Shown in pieces: positions 1 through 13,603 of a stretch of 64,000 bases of DNA. The first letter of the stretch is position 1. Every line of letters starts with the position of its first letter. The notes beneath the pieces are model-generated. The model did not search any database. It saw only the letters and a list, made by a program, of their open reading frames with translations, and had not been told where the DNA came from. This DNA is from Pterobdella sp. o SKG-2022 (Eukaryota; Annelida; Clitellata; Hirudinida; Piscicolidae): positions 9,818,671-9,882,670 of the forward strand of contig OZ038320.1 of assembly GCA_964035795.1 (NCBI GenBank), read 5' to 3'. The translations under genes and the position numbers were made by a program.

Positions 1-323
1 ACCCCCATCTGTTCATGAATCAGAAACCACACTAGACCACCACACTCACCGCACTCTCGCCCAACTCAGATCAAAAACATCACCTTTCATCCTGTTATAC
101 CTCAAAAAAATCTCATCCTTCACTTTCATGCCCACTCTGCCAAACACACTTTCACGACACCCCTCACCTCTTCACCTGCCCCAAAATAAGTACCACACTG
201 GGCCCCGAGAGCCTGTGGACCGACCCTGTGAGAGCGGCTGAGCTTCTTGACCACTGAACGATCTTGCTGAGGACATGAGGAGCACCCAACAAGACTAGGG
301 TGCTCGGGGCAAAAAAAAAAAAA
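1..323 (+). mobile_element. 3' end of a non-LTR retrotransposon (LINE), degenerate
   Basis: Reading from base 2 gives a LINE-type pol C-terminus containing HRTLAQLRSKTSPFILLYL, close to the 'HTRRTLAQLR...SPLL..YL' block found near the end of many LINE ORF2 proteins. The expected Cys/His positions that follow are degraded. A short GC-richer 3' UTR (about 200-310) ends in an A-run at 311-323, which sets the + orientation and the 3' boundary. The 5' side runs off the window, so the clade cannot be fixed. The fragment looks dead: the frame closes before the tail and conserved residues are missing. Confidence 0.7.
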
Positions 324-2413
<2,090 letters not shown>

Positions 2414-4609
2414 AATAGAGATAAAAAAAAATTTTTAAATGAATGAAAACCATCTCATGAATTAATGTCTACAATGCAATGCCTTTATTATAAACCTATC
2501 GAAAGCTACAAATCAAGGTTTTTCACTTTTTTGGAAATATTTTGACCTCCAGTTCTAACTTAGATTTTAAAAAAATTTCTAACTTCTTTAATATATTTTG
2601 AGATGACTAAATGCGCTGAAAAAATTAATGAATTTTGCAAGAAAACATTGTGTAAATAATCAATAAAAAGTAAATGAAACGTATAGGAAATGCCTCACAA
2701 ATATTTCAAATATCTGAAAAAAAATACCTCATTGAATTGCAGTTTGGTCTCCGTTAAACTCAGGCTATAATTAGTTATCGTAAAATAAATGTCTGTACGA
2801 GCTTGAAATAGAAGATATTTATGAGCTTAGATATCAAAGTGATATTTAAAATGAAAAAAAAACACAAAATAATTATAAAACTATTTTAAAAAAAAATCTT
2901 GTGAAAATTCGTTAAAACAAAAAAACAATTTTAAAAAATTTGAGTAAAAATTCAAATGTTGATTCAATGGTTGAATTAATGTAATCAGACATGTTTTTAT
3001 GTTTTTATAAAATGCCCTCTCATCAATCATCTGTTTCCTTCTCAATTAGACTGCTCTCTTAAGCCCCATTTTTTGAGTTTAAGTTTCATTTTTTCAGTTA
3101 TTAGTATTGATTATTTCTCAATTAGTTTTTTTATTATTCATGATTAATTTATAAAATTCTTTTCGAAGGTTGTAAAACTTTGAAAAAACTTTTTGAGTTT
3201 GAAAAAATAAAATGAAATTGATATCTGGGAAATATTTTTATGGAAGTCTTCATAAGGAAAGTTTCACGTATTTTCAAAATTTTGATTATTAACATGCTCA
3301 ACTTTTCAAGCTAATCTCTTAATAATTTAAAACGTAATATTAACGACTAACTTTTTCGTGCCATAACTTTTCTGTATCCTTTATTTTTTTGCAATTCTCT
3401 CAATTGCCGTTTATTTTTTGCAAAAAAGTTTGATATTTCAAAATTTTGTTAAAAAATATTGCTCATATAAAAAAATTAAATTGCAGGCAGTTTTGCAACA
3501 ATTAGTTTAAATTAAAACCATATTTTGCAGTAAAAGCATACAAAAAGTGTTAAATTAAGTTTTCTAGACGACGTCTAACTAAAGCCATTGCATCGTCACA
3601 TTGCTTTATATAAGGCAACAAAAAGTCTTTTCCGAATTATTTTAACGAACAATTTTTAACTAAAAAAACAGAAAAATATTTCTAGTTGAAACAAAAATTG
3701 TTCAAATGGCAAAAATATGAGTGCCTAAATCTTTTTCCTTTCTTCTTAGAACTCAGAACGGATTATTCAAAAATCACATAAGTCTAGCAATGATTCCTAT
3801 AAAGTTTCCAAATTATACATGATTATCTCTGCATGAAACATCTATAATTTACCATACCACCAATAATACACAAAATTACAAGAAAAAATTCTTTGAAAAA
3901 CGATTTCCAGCACTATGTGTTTTTAAATAATTTTCATAACTATCAGCCCTTCAAAAAAACCAAGATGCATTTGTAATTAACATCCTTTTGTTCGGAGAAT
4001 ATTTTTATAAGCACACGAAAATTATGGAATTTTCTAAATATCTTTATACTCAACTAACTTATCATAATCATTAAGACATACAGAGCTGAAAATAGAAGAA
4101 AGGCTGTGCTATTGTTTTGCTGTGTTCATGATTCAAACACCTTCTATATACAACTTCGTGATTTTTATCTCAAGATTTTCGCTTCAAGTTAAATCAATTT
4201 CAACACACAGTATTACAGTTAAATTTCGATTTATTTATTGAAAAGAAAAGAAATTTTTAGTTTTCCAAAAGATTTTTGACTTCATGACCAACTGATGTCT
4301 AGTTTTGAACATGTTTTGAAACCACATAAAGATTGTAACATTGAAGCTACAATTTTCAAAAAAAATTTGATCGATAATTTAAAAAAACTGCAAAGAGATT
4401 TCCTCCAGGATAAAGTTTAGTGAGTCGTCAAAAAAATACGATCGACTCGAAATGTTACAGTGTTGTCAAAGACTGACGAAAAAATTGATTTTGTTCGAAA
4501 CTTATTAAATTAAATTTAAAAAACTTGAAGCGTTTTTTTAATTTCGAAATTTCCAAAATATAAATATTTGATTGAAAACTTTTGTCTACTCTTTGTCAGT
4601 TTGTTTGAG
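2414..4609. other. intergenic, no gene seen
   Basis: About 2.2 kb of AT-rich DNA without a convincing exon on either strand. The end of the stretch contains a pyrimidine-rich segment ending in CAG near 4599 that looks like a splice acceptor for the following gene, so an unseen 5' UTR exon may lie in this stretch. Confidence 0.4.
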
Positions 4610-5437
4610 ATGGAATTTCCCCAAAACGACTCTGAATCATACGCTGAAGAAGAGAGAGTTTTTGACTTTGGGGAAGAAGATGTTTTAACCCCATTTGGAG
4701 CCTTCGAAGAGTATGGTGGTGAAGATTTTTCCAGCTATTTACACGATGATGATGATTCATATTTACATCCTAACCACACCCATTCCACGCCTTATATCCC
4801 TCGACACCTAGAAAATTATAGCAATAATCAACAGATACAAGAAAACAATCAAGAAAATTTTTATGATACTATAGGTGACCAGAAAGCTGAAAATTCAAAT
4901 ATGGTCTATGAACATTCACAGTACGCTCAAATAAATTCATGTTACAATATCGAAAATGAAGACACAAATTACTACGACGATATGCCACCAATAATGAAAA
5001 ACCAGAAAAAGCAATTTGAAAAAAATAATAATTTTACTCGAAAACTAAAAAAAAAGATTGAAAAAGCTACAATGAAATTTTCAAAACCTTCCAATCACGC
5101 TTCCATCAACAGCACCAAACAAAGCATGCATAACTACACTTTTGCAGACAGTAAAATGGGATTAGAACTGGCCGAACAAACCGATAGTGGTATAGGTCTT
5201 GAAAATGGAGAAGACTCAATGCCAGCATTTAAAAAGCATTCGTGGCGAAACTCGAGAGATTTAATAAATCAAGAATCATCTTCACTCTCCGAAAGCAATA
5301 TAAAAGGCAGATACTCTTCAAGAGACGTTGGTCAAAAAAACTCAAAAGGTTCCACTTCACTAAACAGCACAGTGAGATCGTTTTTTAAAAAAGTATCTGG
5401 TACGGTGAAAACAAATAATACCAAACATAGTTACTGA
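4610..5437 (+). CDS. hypothetical protein, acidic N-terminus and basic C-terminus (275 aa)
   Basis: Open frame from the ATG at 4610 to TGA at 5435-5437. The frame is also open upstream to 4568, but without an ATG, and a polypyrimidine tract ending in CAG lies just before, so the ATG probably sits near the start of a spliced exon. The first 70 residues are acidic (Glu/Asp-rich, with a run of four Asp) and contain a His/Pro patch. A Lys-rich stretch follows at about residues 140-160, then Ser-rich sequence with a basic end (RSFFKKVSG). No membrane segment, signal peptide or known domain is visible. Low complexity suggests an intrinsically disordered protein. Function unknown; I judge it coding from its length and residue bias. 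Confidence 0.6.
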   Translation: MEFPQNDSESYAEEERVFDFGEEDVLTPFGAFEEYGGEDFSSYLHDDDDSYLHPNHTHSTPYIPRHLENYSNNQQIQENNQENFYDTIGDQKAENSNMVYEHSQYAQINSCYNIENEDTNYYDDMPPIMKNQKKQFEKNNNFTRKLKKKIEKATMKFSKPSNHASINSTKQSMHNYTFADSKMGLELAEQTDSGIGLENGEDSMPAFKKHSWRNSRDLINQESSSLSESNIKGRYSSRDVGQKNSKGSTSLNSTVRSFFKKVSGTVKTNNTKHSY

Positions 5438-6289
5438 AGTACTGCAGTCATTTAAACTCAAAATTTTTTCGATAGAAACATTGTTTTTGATATTTCATTC
5501 ATTTTTAATTAATTGTATGAAAATTTCGATATTTCGCTCAAAATTGCTTCATAACGTTTCTAAAATAAAACGATCTTCGTCATGGCCCGCAATTTATAAC
5601 AGCCCTGTATTGGCATATCTATTTATGCGGCGATTTGAATGATCACAAAACATCAAAAATGTTTTTTTCTAGTTCATATCAACAAAAAATTTATTACTTT
5701 CGTCAAAATAATTTCATTTAATGTTAGCAATAAAACAAAATAAAAAATTCATGAAGTTTCTTGAAATATACACGAATGAATTAAAACTTTTATGGTATTC
5801 TTAACCATTTCATGTTGAACAATAGTTTTGAAACAAAAAAAATAGATTCTTTCAACAAATTAAAATAAAATTGTACATAAAAAATTGATTTTCAAAACAA
5901 AAATTTCCTGATACGATAAATAAACATGGAAAAATTTTATGTTGAAAGAAAAATATCTAAACTGAAAAATAAGTTGAAAACCAAGTTTTTCATTATAGAA
6001 GTCTTTATAAACTCACACCACAACTTTTGCAGGATATTAATATGCACAAATGATACTTCTTTCAATTTAATCCTCTTATCTTTATTACCATCCATCTTAA
6101 CTTCATTCTTCATTTATCATCACAAAACAATTTATTTATCCTCTCTTCATCAATCCCTTTACTCTGTTTATATAAAAAATAATTACTAATTTGCTGCTGA
6201 TACTGAGTTTAACGTAATATTTTATTTAGAATAACAATAAGCTTCTTACTTCAATCACAATCATTTATTGAGTTCAGCAGACTCAAGCG
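5438..6289. other. intergenic, no gene seen
   Basis: AT-rich spacer between a plus-strand and a minus-strand gene that converge here, so it should contain the 3' UTRs of both. An open frame at 5926-6189 is Leu/Ile/Ser-rich without family resemblance, and I regard it as chance. Confidence 0.4.
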
Positions 6290-9200
6290 TCAGTTAGAGG
6301 CTGCATGCAAATAGTACGCACCATCAGAGGTGTAATAAGTCATGCCTGCGCCTGCGTATGAAGCTGCTCCTCCCACGTGGTCTCCTGTCAAGCCGAATAT
6401 TATAGTTTCGCCACAACTTGCTTTTTTATATACTAATAACCAAAAACTAAAACTTATGAACATTTTTAATTTCCGCATAAATAAACTCCTTCGTTTGTTC
6501 GAGTCTTTTGATAGTATGAGCTCGTATAACGATGATATAGTTTTGAAAAAAAACTATTAAATCAAAATGAAAAATAAAAATGGCTAGAAAAATGTGATCA
6601 CCATTAGTAGTAGTAGTAGTAGAAAAAAGAGCACTATCGGAAGCGTTGGAGAGGAGTATAAATTCGGAGGAAGGGACATACATTTGATGGCAGCCATAAG
6701 AATTCGATGCGGTTTGAAGGCATTGTTGCTGCTTCAACTGGTTGCCTATCATCATCCAACCTTTGTACGTCTTTATGTGCAAATTGCAATTAAATTTTAT
6801 TTAGAAAAAATTCGTTCTTTTGGATTAATGTGAGCTATTGTTTAAATGAATGGCTAGATGAATGCATTAAATCATACCATGACACCCAAATTGAAGAAGT
6901 ATCTGCATGTGGTAACGTCTGTGACCATAGTTAAAATTAATATATTCTAATATACAGTTTAATTATCAATAAAAAATTAATATAATTTCACAGTAGCTAT
7001 AAAACTATTTTATCATAGGGTACCCTTGTATTTGCAAATATATTAAAAGTATTACTTGCAGTTCCTGATAACGTCTATTTAATCATTTGTAATGTAAAAT
7101 TTGAAATATATATAAGGAGATAATGACTTTAATGTTAATTATCCTTCTATAAAAACCTGGCAAGTCAGAAGCCATGGGGTCGGTGGAGAGGGAAGGAAAG
7201 TAATTGATGGGAGAAGGATAGTTTTGTTGAGGGTTGAGTATGGATGCGTTAGGGGCAGGAACCAGCATGAAATGACTAGAATTGCATGGCTCACTGCTCA
7301 AAGACTGTATTTTTAGATCAGTTGTGCGAGTTTCAACAAATTTTCCATGATTAAATAGCTTTGTGATTAACTAAACTAGCCTATTAACAAAAACTTTGAA
7401 TAAAACACTTATTAACTAAATAATAATACGAAGCTTTTCGTAAGTTGAGCTCACATTATCAATATACAAGTTTGTATACTTGATAATGTGAGTTCAACTT
7501 ACGAAAAGCTTCGTATTATTATTTAGTTAATAAAAATAGCTTTTTGATTCATGAAAACTAAAATAAAAAATTCATCAAAAATTATTAAATTAAGAATATT
7601 TCAACACCCAAAAGATTTGTGGTGTTACTCGGTTGGAATATAAACAGATGAATGGTGATACCTGACAGCATTGCGACACCAATACTCCTTCCTCCACGTT
7701 GTCTGATGCTGCTTCATTGCTCTCGTAAAACACCGACTGTAACACCACAATTATTATTTTCTTATTTAATTTACTTATTTTCGGTTGCAGAAAACTTTTA
7801 TTTAAAATTAGTTTTAAATAAAACTTTATTATATATTTTTTAACTACTCAATTCGATTAAAAGTGACTTATTCCAGATGAATAAAGAACTATTTACGCCT
7901 TATAAACTTATAAAATGTACGAAACAGAGTATAAAAAATTACCTCGTTTGACTCACACACACCAGAGTATTCATCCCCAACTAGGCCTTCTTCCGCGTCA
8001 ACTAATGATTCCAAGCCGTATCTTATTAAGTTTTCAAGTACCGTTATGGTAAACTACGTTTTAAAATGCATAAACTTCAAACTAAAGTTTTGACTCATAT
8101 AAAGAACTTGAAGATAAAAAAATGTTAAAAATTCAAAATCATGCACCGCTTAGAATCATCTTACTGGTATGGTTTGGTGGGAGGGCAAGCCGAATTGAAC
8201 CTAGCCGGCCTATTTATGATATATTTGTAATAAATTTTGCAGTTTTTAATAACTTTTCATAAGTACATAATATAAAAAAGTATCAAAAAGATATTTTTAA
8301 AAAGATAACTAGATTATAACGAGCCTTTTGAGGCACTCGGAGTCATTTTGAGGGATTGAGGAACTAAAGCTCTGTCAATAAAAGCTTAATTAAAAAAGTA
8401 CCAAATACAATTAATGTGTTCATATAAAAAAAACTAAGAAAAACCTTCGTCTTGGGCCGTTTCTTGCTATCTGGTATGAATTAGTATACTTACATGGAGC
8501 GTATATACAACTATATATAACTAAATGAATTTTAGTGCATTTTTTATGGGGCAAAAATGACTTTGAATGTTTTGAAAGCTTGTTGGGCAATGTTTTTTCA
8601 CAGGCTTGTTGAGTTCAAAACAATGTGTATAACAAGTGCTATCTGAATCGAAACGAGTACAGATGATCTGCATTTTAACGCGCCAGCACTGAGCTATATG
8701 GTCAGCATATGATTCAAGTTAAATGAATTATTGCCTTTCTTCCAAATAAATATCTCAATTCTTTTCAAGTTTATCTATTAAGAGACAAAGCACGAAAGAA
8801 TAATAAAGATAAAAGTTACCCATTAAGAGTTTTGAAACCATTTTCACCGCTTCTTTTTCAACCGTGTGTCTGAAAAGAAACATGTCTCATAACCAATATG
8901 CTTTATATATCGTTTTTCACAATCGAATATTGTAATCATCATCATCAAAATTTATTTAGGCTTGAATGAATACTTTCGTTAAATTTGAGTATAAATAATC
9001 AAGTTGAACAATGAATTAAATCATCAAAATTTTTCCAAAAATATTTATTGGAAACAGAAAAACTCATGTACAATCTTGAAAACATACTTTTCTCCGAGTC
9101 CTTCTACAAACACCACTACTTCATTCCCCTTCTGCTTTATTTCCTAAAATTTAGTAAGTTCATTTTATCGACTTCGATATATAAATCTTCAATATCAGAA

Positions 9201-12200
9201 GAGCAGACTGCAGTGAAACAAGACGACCCAAAAAATTTATCTGGACTATCAACACAAAGTCATGTTTGATTAAAGTATGTGGATCATATAAAAAAGGAGT
9301 CAAAGCATTTCAAAGATGTGTTTCCATCGTGGACAACCTCTAGTACAAAAATTGAAGGCACAGGTGTTACTAAACAGATAAATGGGCCTTTGAAAATTCA
9401 AAATCCTTCAGTAGAAAACAAATGCAACCATGGTTATCAATGTTTAGAATCGTGATTTAGCATGAGTTCTTCATGTACAATTGAACAAAACATGGCTCAC
9501 CTGTATGTAAGCATTGAAAGTCTTATCATCGTGTCCAGATAAAACAACCTGCATTGCAAGCAAAACAATAAATTATCGATTTAACATGACTCATTTTGAA
9601 AGCCAGAAAGAATTATTGCTGCGAGATTTTCTACACGATACAAGTGATCAAATAAAGCGTGATAGACCACCTGACACTTGTCCCCTGGAGCCATCCCTTT
9701 CTTATCCGTTGTTGCCATCGATGAAGCTTCTTTTACTGGTGTTAGTACTTTATGTTTTATCACATATACCATATTATATATATTATAGCTAACTTTTTTG
9801 CCCTTCCAGCCAAGCGTCATATTCTACGTTTCTGTAGATATCAACTGAAAGAGACTTGGCCACTTTGTAAGGAAAGAATGCTCGTGATGGTTGTGGCAGA
9901 GATTGCTGAAGTGCGTCATGAAAGTTTGCTTAAATTTCAAAATTACAAAACAAACATTGAAAAAACATAAAACTGGAAAACTATTTTAATAATTAAATCG
10001 ACTCTTGTGGTATTATAATCTGATAAATGCTTTTTCAAGAAGTCATATACTTTATGCGAAGCATTTATGCTTTACAATAACTAGAAAATTCAACTTGAAT
10101 GTATATCGAGATATTTAACAAAGTAATGTAGAGTTTAAGTACAATATCCTAAACCAAATTGTAAGGCCAACAAACACAAAGTATTTATTTTTGAAAATAC
10201 TTTGTATTTGTTGATCTTACAAAAACGTAGTTACTTTTAATTAATATTCTAAGAAAGTTTTTGACACAAAAATGACCCATATTTATACGTTAGAGATAAA
10301 CGATTATAAACTAGTCATTTTCATCATCATTCTTTTAAAGCCATTTTCTTCAGTAGACTTTTTGAAGATGTTCAGATGATGACTACATACCATAGCCTTC
10401 GTTTTTACCATATTTACCCTAAGCCCTTCAAATTTCAAAAAATTTTTTCAACCTTAACACCAAACCTTCTAATGTTTCAGAAATAATTATCAAATCATCA
10501 ACGTACAGTAGCTCCCATGGAGAACCAATCCGAAATCCCATAGAAAAAGCTACAATTGCTATAATAAAAAGAAGGGGACTCAAAACTGAACCCTGATGCA
10601 CACCTACATCCACACCAAATTTCTTGGTGCAACCATCATCAACCTTTATCATGCTCTTCACATCCACGTACATAACCTAAACCATATGTACCAACCAATC
10701 TTCATCATCAAGCTTCCGCATAGTCCCCCATATTATCTTCCGAGAAACGCGATCGAATGTATTTTCCAGGTGAGCAAAAGCCATGAAAAGTGGCTTGTTG
10801 GCAGCCATGTACTTTTCTTGTAAGAGTGAAAAATACTATAATTATCACTAACACAATTTGAAGTAGAGTCGTGAGAAGCAGGTGGAAAAAACGTCAAAGG
10901 TGGTCTGTTGAAGTTATCAAAAATATCATTGAAACTTGAAAAATAAAAAAAAATTTAAAAAACCATCAATAATATTAGGCATTTTCACACAATAAAGCAA
11001 AGTGAAAATTTGTGATTAACGCTAACGTACAAAGAGTAAGGTGTTTTAGGAGTAGTAGCAGGAGTTGTAATATTTGCAAGAACTCCATTATAATTATTGT
11101 TTATTGTATAATTATATAATGTTGGGTAACAGTTGTTCTGAATGTTTAAACAATTATTGATCCCAATACTTTCTTTTTTGAGCATTTCTTTAGCTTTTAA
11201 AATTGAATCTTCTATTTGAAACACTTTATCATATAGCATTTCATATAATAAAGCTGTTGATATGAAGAGATATAAATTTCATTTTGGGAATTAAATTAAA
11301 ATTTATCAAACATAAAATATAAAAATAGAGAGGTTTAAATAACAAACAAAAACAAAAATTATGTGTATAGTTGATATACATACACTGGCATAAAGCATGA
11401 GCATCAACATCCTTCATAGGCAAAACTAGATCAAAATGCTGGTTATCTACTGTACACAAAACAATCTTCAATGTTGCATTGAATATAAATTAATTTGATT
11501 ATGAAATCGTTTTGGCAGTGAATATATACTTTTTGATTTAATATGATGCTATAGATCATAAGTATAAAATAAAGAGCCACCTTGTGAGTGAAATTGAAGT
11601 TTGTATATAGTTGCATTTGTTTACTTGAAGACCAAAAGATTGAAAAATTCTTCCTTGATATTATGAATTGTCAATTAAAAATTTAATTCCTCATAGAATT
11701 GAAAAAAACAAATTTCAACTTTGTGAGTTTGGCGATGTAATTGATGATGGACTTCAAATCATTCTTTGAATAAGTGAAACATACGAATTCCGATGAATAA
11801 TTTTTCAAAAATTAGATAATTATGTTTAATTAAAAAATAAGCTCAAGTAGCAAACTTTGGTGTTGAAAGTGGTTTGGTAATGTTTGAAAAGAGTTTCAAT
11901 AAACTCATATGATACTTGTGTGCCTAAAATCTGTATGAATTAACTCGATAGTAGGTTTTATTAAGAAAAATTATTTCGTTTGGAATAGATAAACCGTTTA
12001 TAATATTCGAAGAATTTTTAAAAAAGTCATTTTCACTATAACTATACTATAAGCTTTCAAACGATTTCCTTTTTTACTTACTATGTCTGAAGCAATTCTG
12101 AACAAACAGTTACCGTCCTTGGGAATCATTTTTCTCCATAAATGTAATTCTTGAAAAAAAACGTCTAAAGTTATTTCACCGGCAGATTTTGCTGATTTTG

Positions 12201-12228
12201 GAGAACTCTTGAGAAGTTTGTTATTCAT
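6290..12228 (-). CDS. OTUD4: OTUD4-like protein: OTU deubiquitinase domain plus Tudor domain (multi-exon)
   Basis: Cleaves ubiquitin chains in OTUD4 of other animals. Exons read on the minus strand: 12228-12082, 11930-11856, (gap), about 11465-11384, 11253-11027, 9905-9794, 9735-9671, 9548-9501, (gap), 8200-8165, 8021-7943, 7736-7662, 7304-7157, 6760-6602, 6384-6290; junction phases match wherever both sides are known. Exon 1 carries the OTU Cys box (KDGNCLF, Asp38 and Cys41); the exon at 11465 carries the His box (DNQHFDLVLP), followed by CQSLLYEMLYDKVF as in OTUD4. Then SVDIYRNVEYDAWLEGQK and a Tudor strand (GDKCQVVLSGHDDKTFNAYIQ split over two exons). The C-terminal part is Ser/Pro/Asn-rich with five Thr codons from a trinucleotide repeat at 6606-6620. 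Not found: one or two mid-OTU exons (11466-11855) and the Tudor end (8201-9500; a candidate near 8820-8880 reads HTVEKEAVKMVSKLL). ALG13 has the same domains but would need a glycosyltransferase part, which is not seen. Confidence 0.8.
7409..7533. repeat. palindromic element, near-perfect 55-bp arms
   Basis: Bases 7409-7463 are repeated in reverse complement at about 7479-7533 with only one or two mismatches, around a 15-bp spacer. The arms contain GAAGCTTTTCGTAAG and a TTATCAAG/CTTGATAA core. Diverged copies or half copies of this core occur at 27989-28032, 31894-32047, 32671-32739, 48896-48935 and 57368-57449. It sits in an intron of the OTUD4-like gene. No protein-coding capacity; MITE-like non-autonomous DNA element is the best description. 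Confidence 0.85.
10159..10222. repeat. short palindromic element (MITE-like, internally deleted)
   Basis: Two arms of about 30 bp face each other with almost no loop: TTGTAAGGCCAACAAACACA followed by AAGTATTTATT on the left, and its imperfect complement ending in GATCTTACAA on the right. The same outer arms flank a longer element at 31894-32047, so this copy looks like an internal deletion of that family. Confidence 0.75.
10330..10830 (-). mobile_element. degenerate LINE reverse-transcriptase fragment inside an intron
   Basis: Minus-strand translation in changing frames gives, in order: EKYMAANKPLFMAF, then a degraded LEKAFDRVPRK motif, GVHQGSVLSPLLFI (RT motif B), ELLYVDDLIII (the catalytic YADD box, here YVDD) and GLRVNMVKTKAMVC. 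This is the order of RT palm motifs in a non-LTR retrotransposon. Several stops and frameshifts show it is dead. It lies between the OTUD4-like exons at 11027 and 9905, in the same orientation as the host gene. A related fragment (about 10890-10930) contains a motif also seen near 48985-49025. Confidence 0.85.
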
Positions 12229-13603
12229 TTTTATTAAAACCGAGTCTCTGACCACGAAACTAATGCCCGGAAACGCTGAGTCAGACGTGAAACCAAAAAA
12301 CTAAATTTTGTTTTACAAAATCAATTAATTAAGAAATTGAAAAATCTTACCAAAACATATAAAAATCTCAATTGAAAAATTTTATTTTTAAAAACCGTTA
12401 CAATGAAATTATCCTATACTATATAGAAAATCATTTTTATCAAGTTTAGTTTATTATAACTTGGAAACGAAAAATATCTTCAATAACTGATGCGTTAAAA
12501 AATACGATATTGTTATTTCTAAGTTTTAATGTATTTAAATGAAAGGGGTTTCACGAAAATTTGAGGAATATCACAAATGTCAATACAGGGTGGAATGAAA
12601 TCATGAATGAAATTAATAGTGAAACTTGAATTACACGATTTAAAAAATATTTGTATCTATTTTTATATTAACCATTTCAGCATGTTATAAGTCATTTTCA
12701 AAATTGAACTTGCTTTTTATACTTCATTAAAAGCATAAAAGAGAATTGATATGAAATGGTTTTTCAAGTGAATTACTTATGATAATGATGTTTTTATGCT
12801 TACAAAAACAATCTCCAATTATGCAGTTAGTGGCATATAATCATGTGCTTTAACTTTACTCAATTGTAAATAAAAATTTCACAGAATTTTTTCACAATAA
12901 TCCTATTTTTTAAATTAATGTCATTACAACAAAATGAGTTTATTTATGATTCTGTATTTAATAAATATATTTTTTTCTAACATTTCCTTTATTTCATACT
13001 TAAAGTTACTTGCAAATTATATTAGTAAATTTATTAAAATAATTAATCAAGTTTATTTTTGGTAAATAAAATAATTCATTCAGATTTTGATATTATTATT
13101 ATTATCAGAGTCTTACATATAGAACAAATAGTCTACAAACATCTTTCAGTCATAAGAACTATCATATCAAATATACACTATATAAACTTATTAATAAGAA
13201 TAATAACCATAATGTTTCAATATTGTATAGGTTTTATAATTGTACATTTTTTCAAATAGTCTTTTGATGTTTGAATGTGTTTTTGAGCTTCTAGTCTTGT
13301 TTTTTCCTAAAAAGTTTGTTTTCATATTTTCCGATATGAAAGTTTCTTGAATTTGTGTTTGTAAGTGTAGATATTCTAATGTGTTTATTGTGCTAGTGTT
13401 AATGTTTCATTAACTATCTGTTGTTTCTATTTTTATCTTAAAAATTATATAATTAGTTATATTTGTTTACGATTTTAAAAAATTTCATTCAACAACCTGT
13501 TCATTGAAAGTTTCGTTTTTTACGATCTATTTTTTACTTCAACGCATTTCAAACTATTACCTACAACAATTCTCATCGATTTCCTAAATCTAAAATAAAT
13601 GCT
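12229..13603. other. intergenic, no gene seen
   Basis: About 1.4 kb of AT-rich sequence between the 5' end of the OTUD4-like gene and the 3' end of the phosphatase gene, both on the minus strand. It should contain the promoter and 5' UTR of the former and the 3' UTR of the latter; no motif stands out. Confidence 0.4.

Noticed and set aside
6290..6478. A 62-aa secreted peptide with a signal sequence on the minus strand
   Set aside because: Its C-terminal part is the last exon of the OTUD4-like gene (phase-matched to 6602), and the apparent signal peptide is intron sequence.
9160..9460. Plus-strand gene fragment (SSISEEQTAVKQDDPKNLSG, then FPSWTTSSTKIEG)
   Set aside because: Needs several frame changes without clear splice sites and lies within an intron region of the OTUD4-like gene; not enough support.
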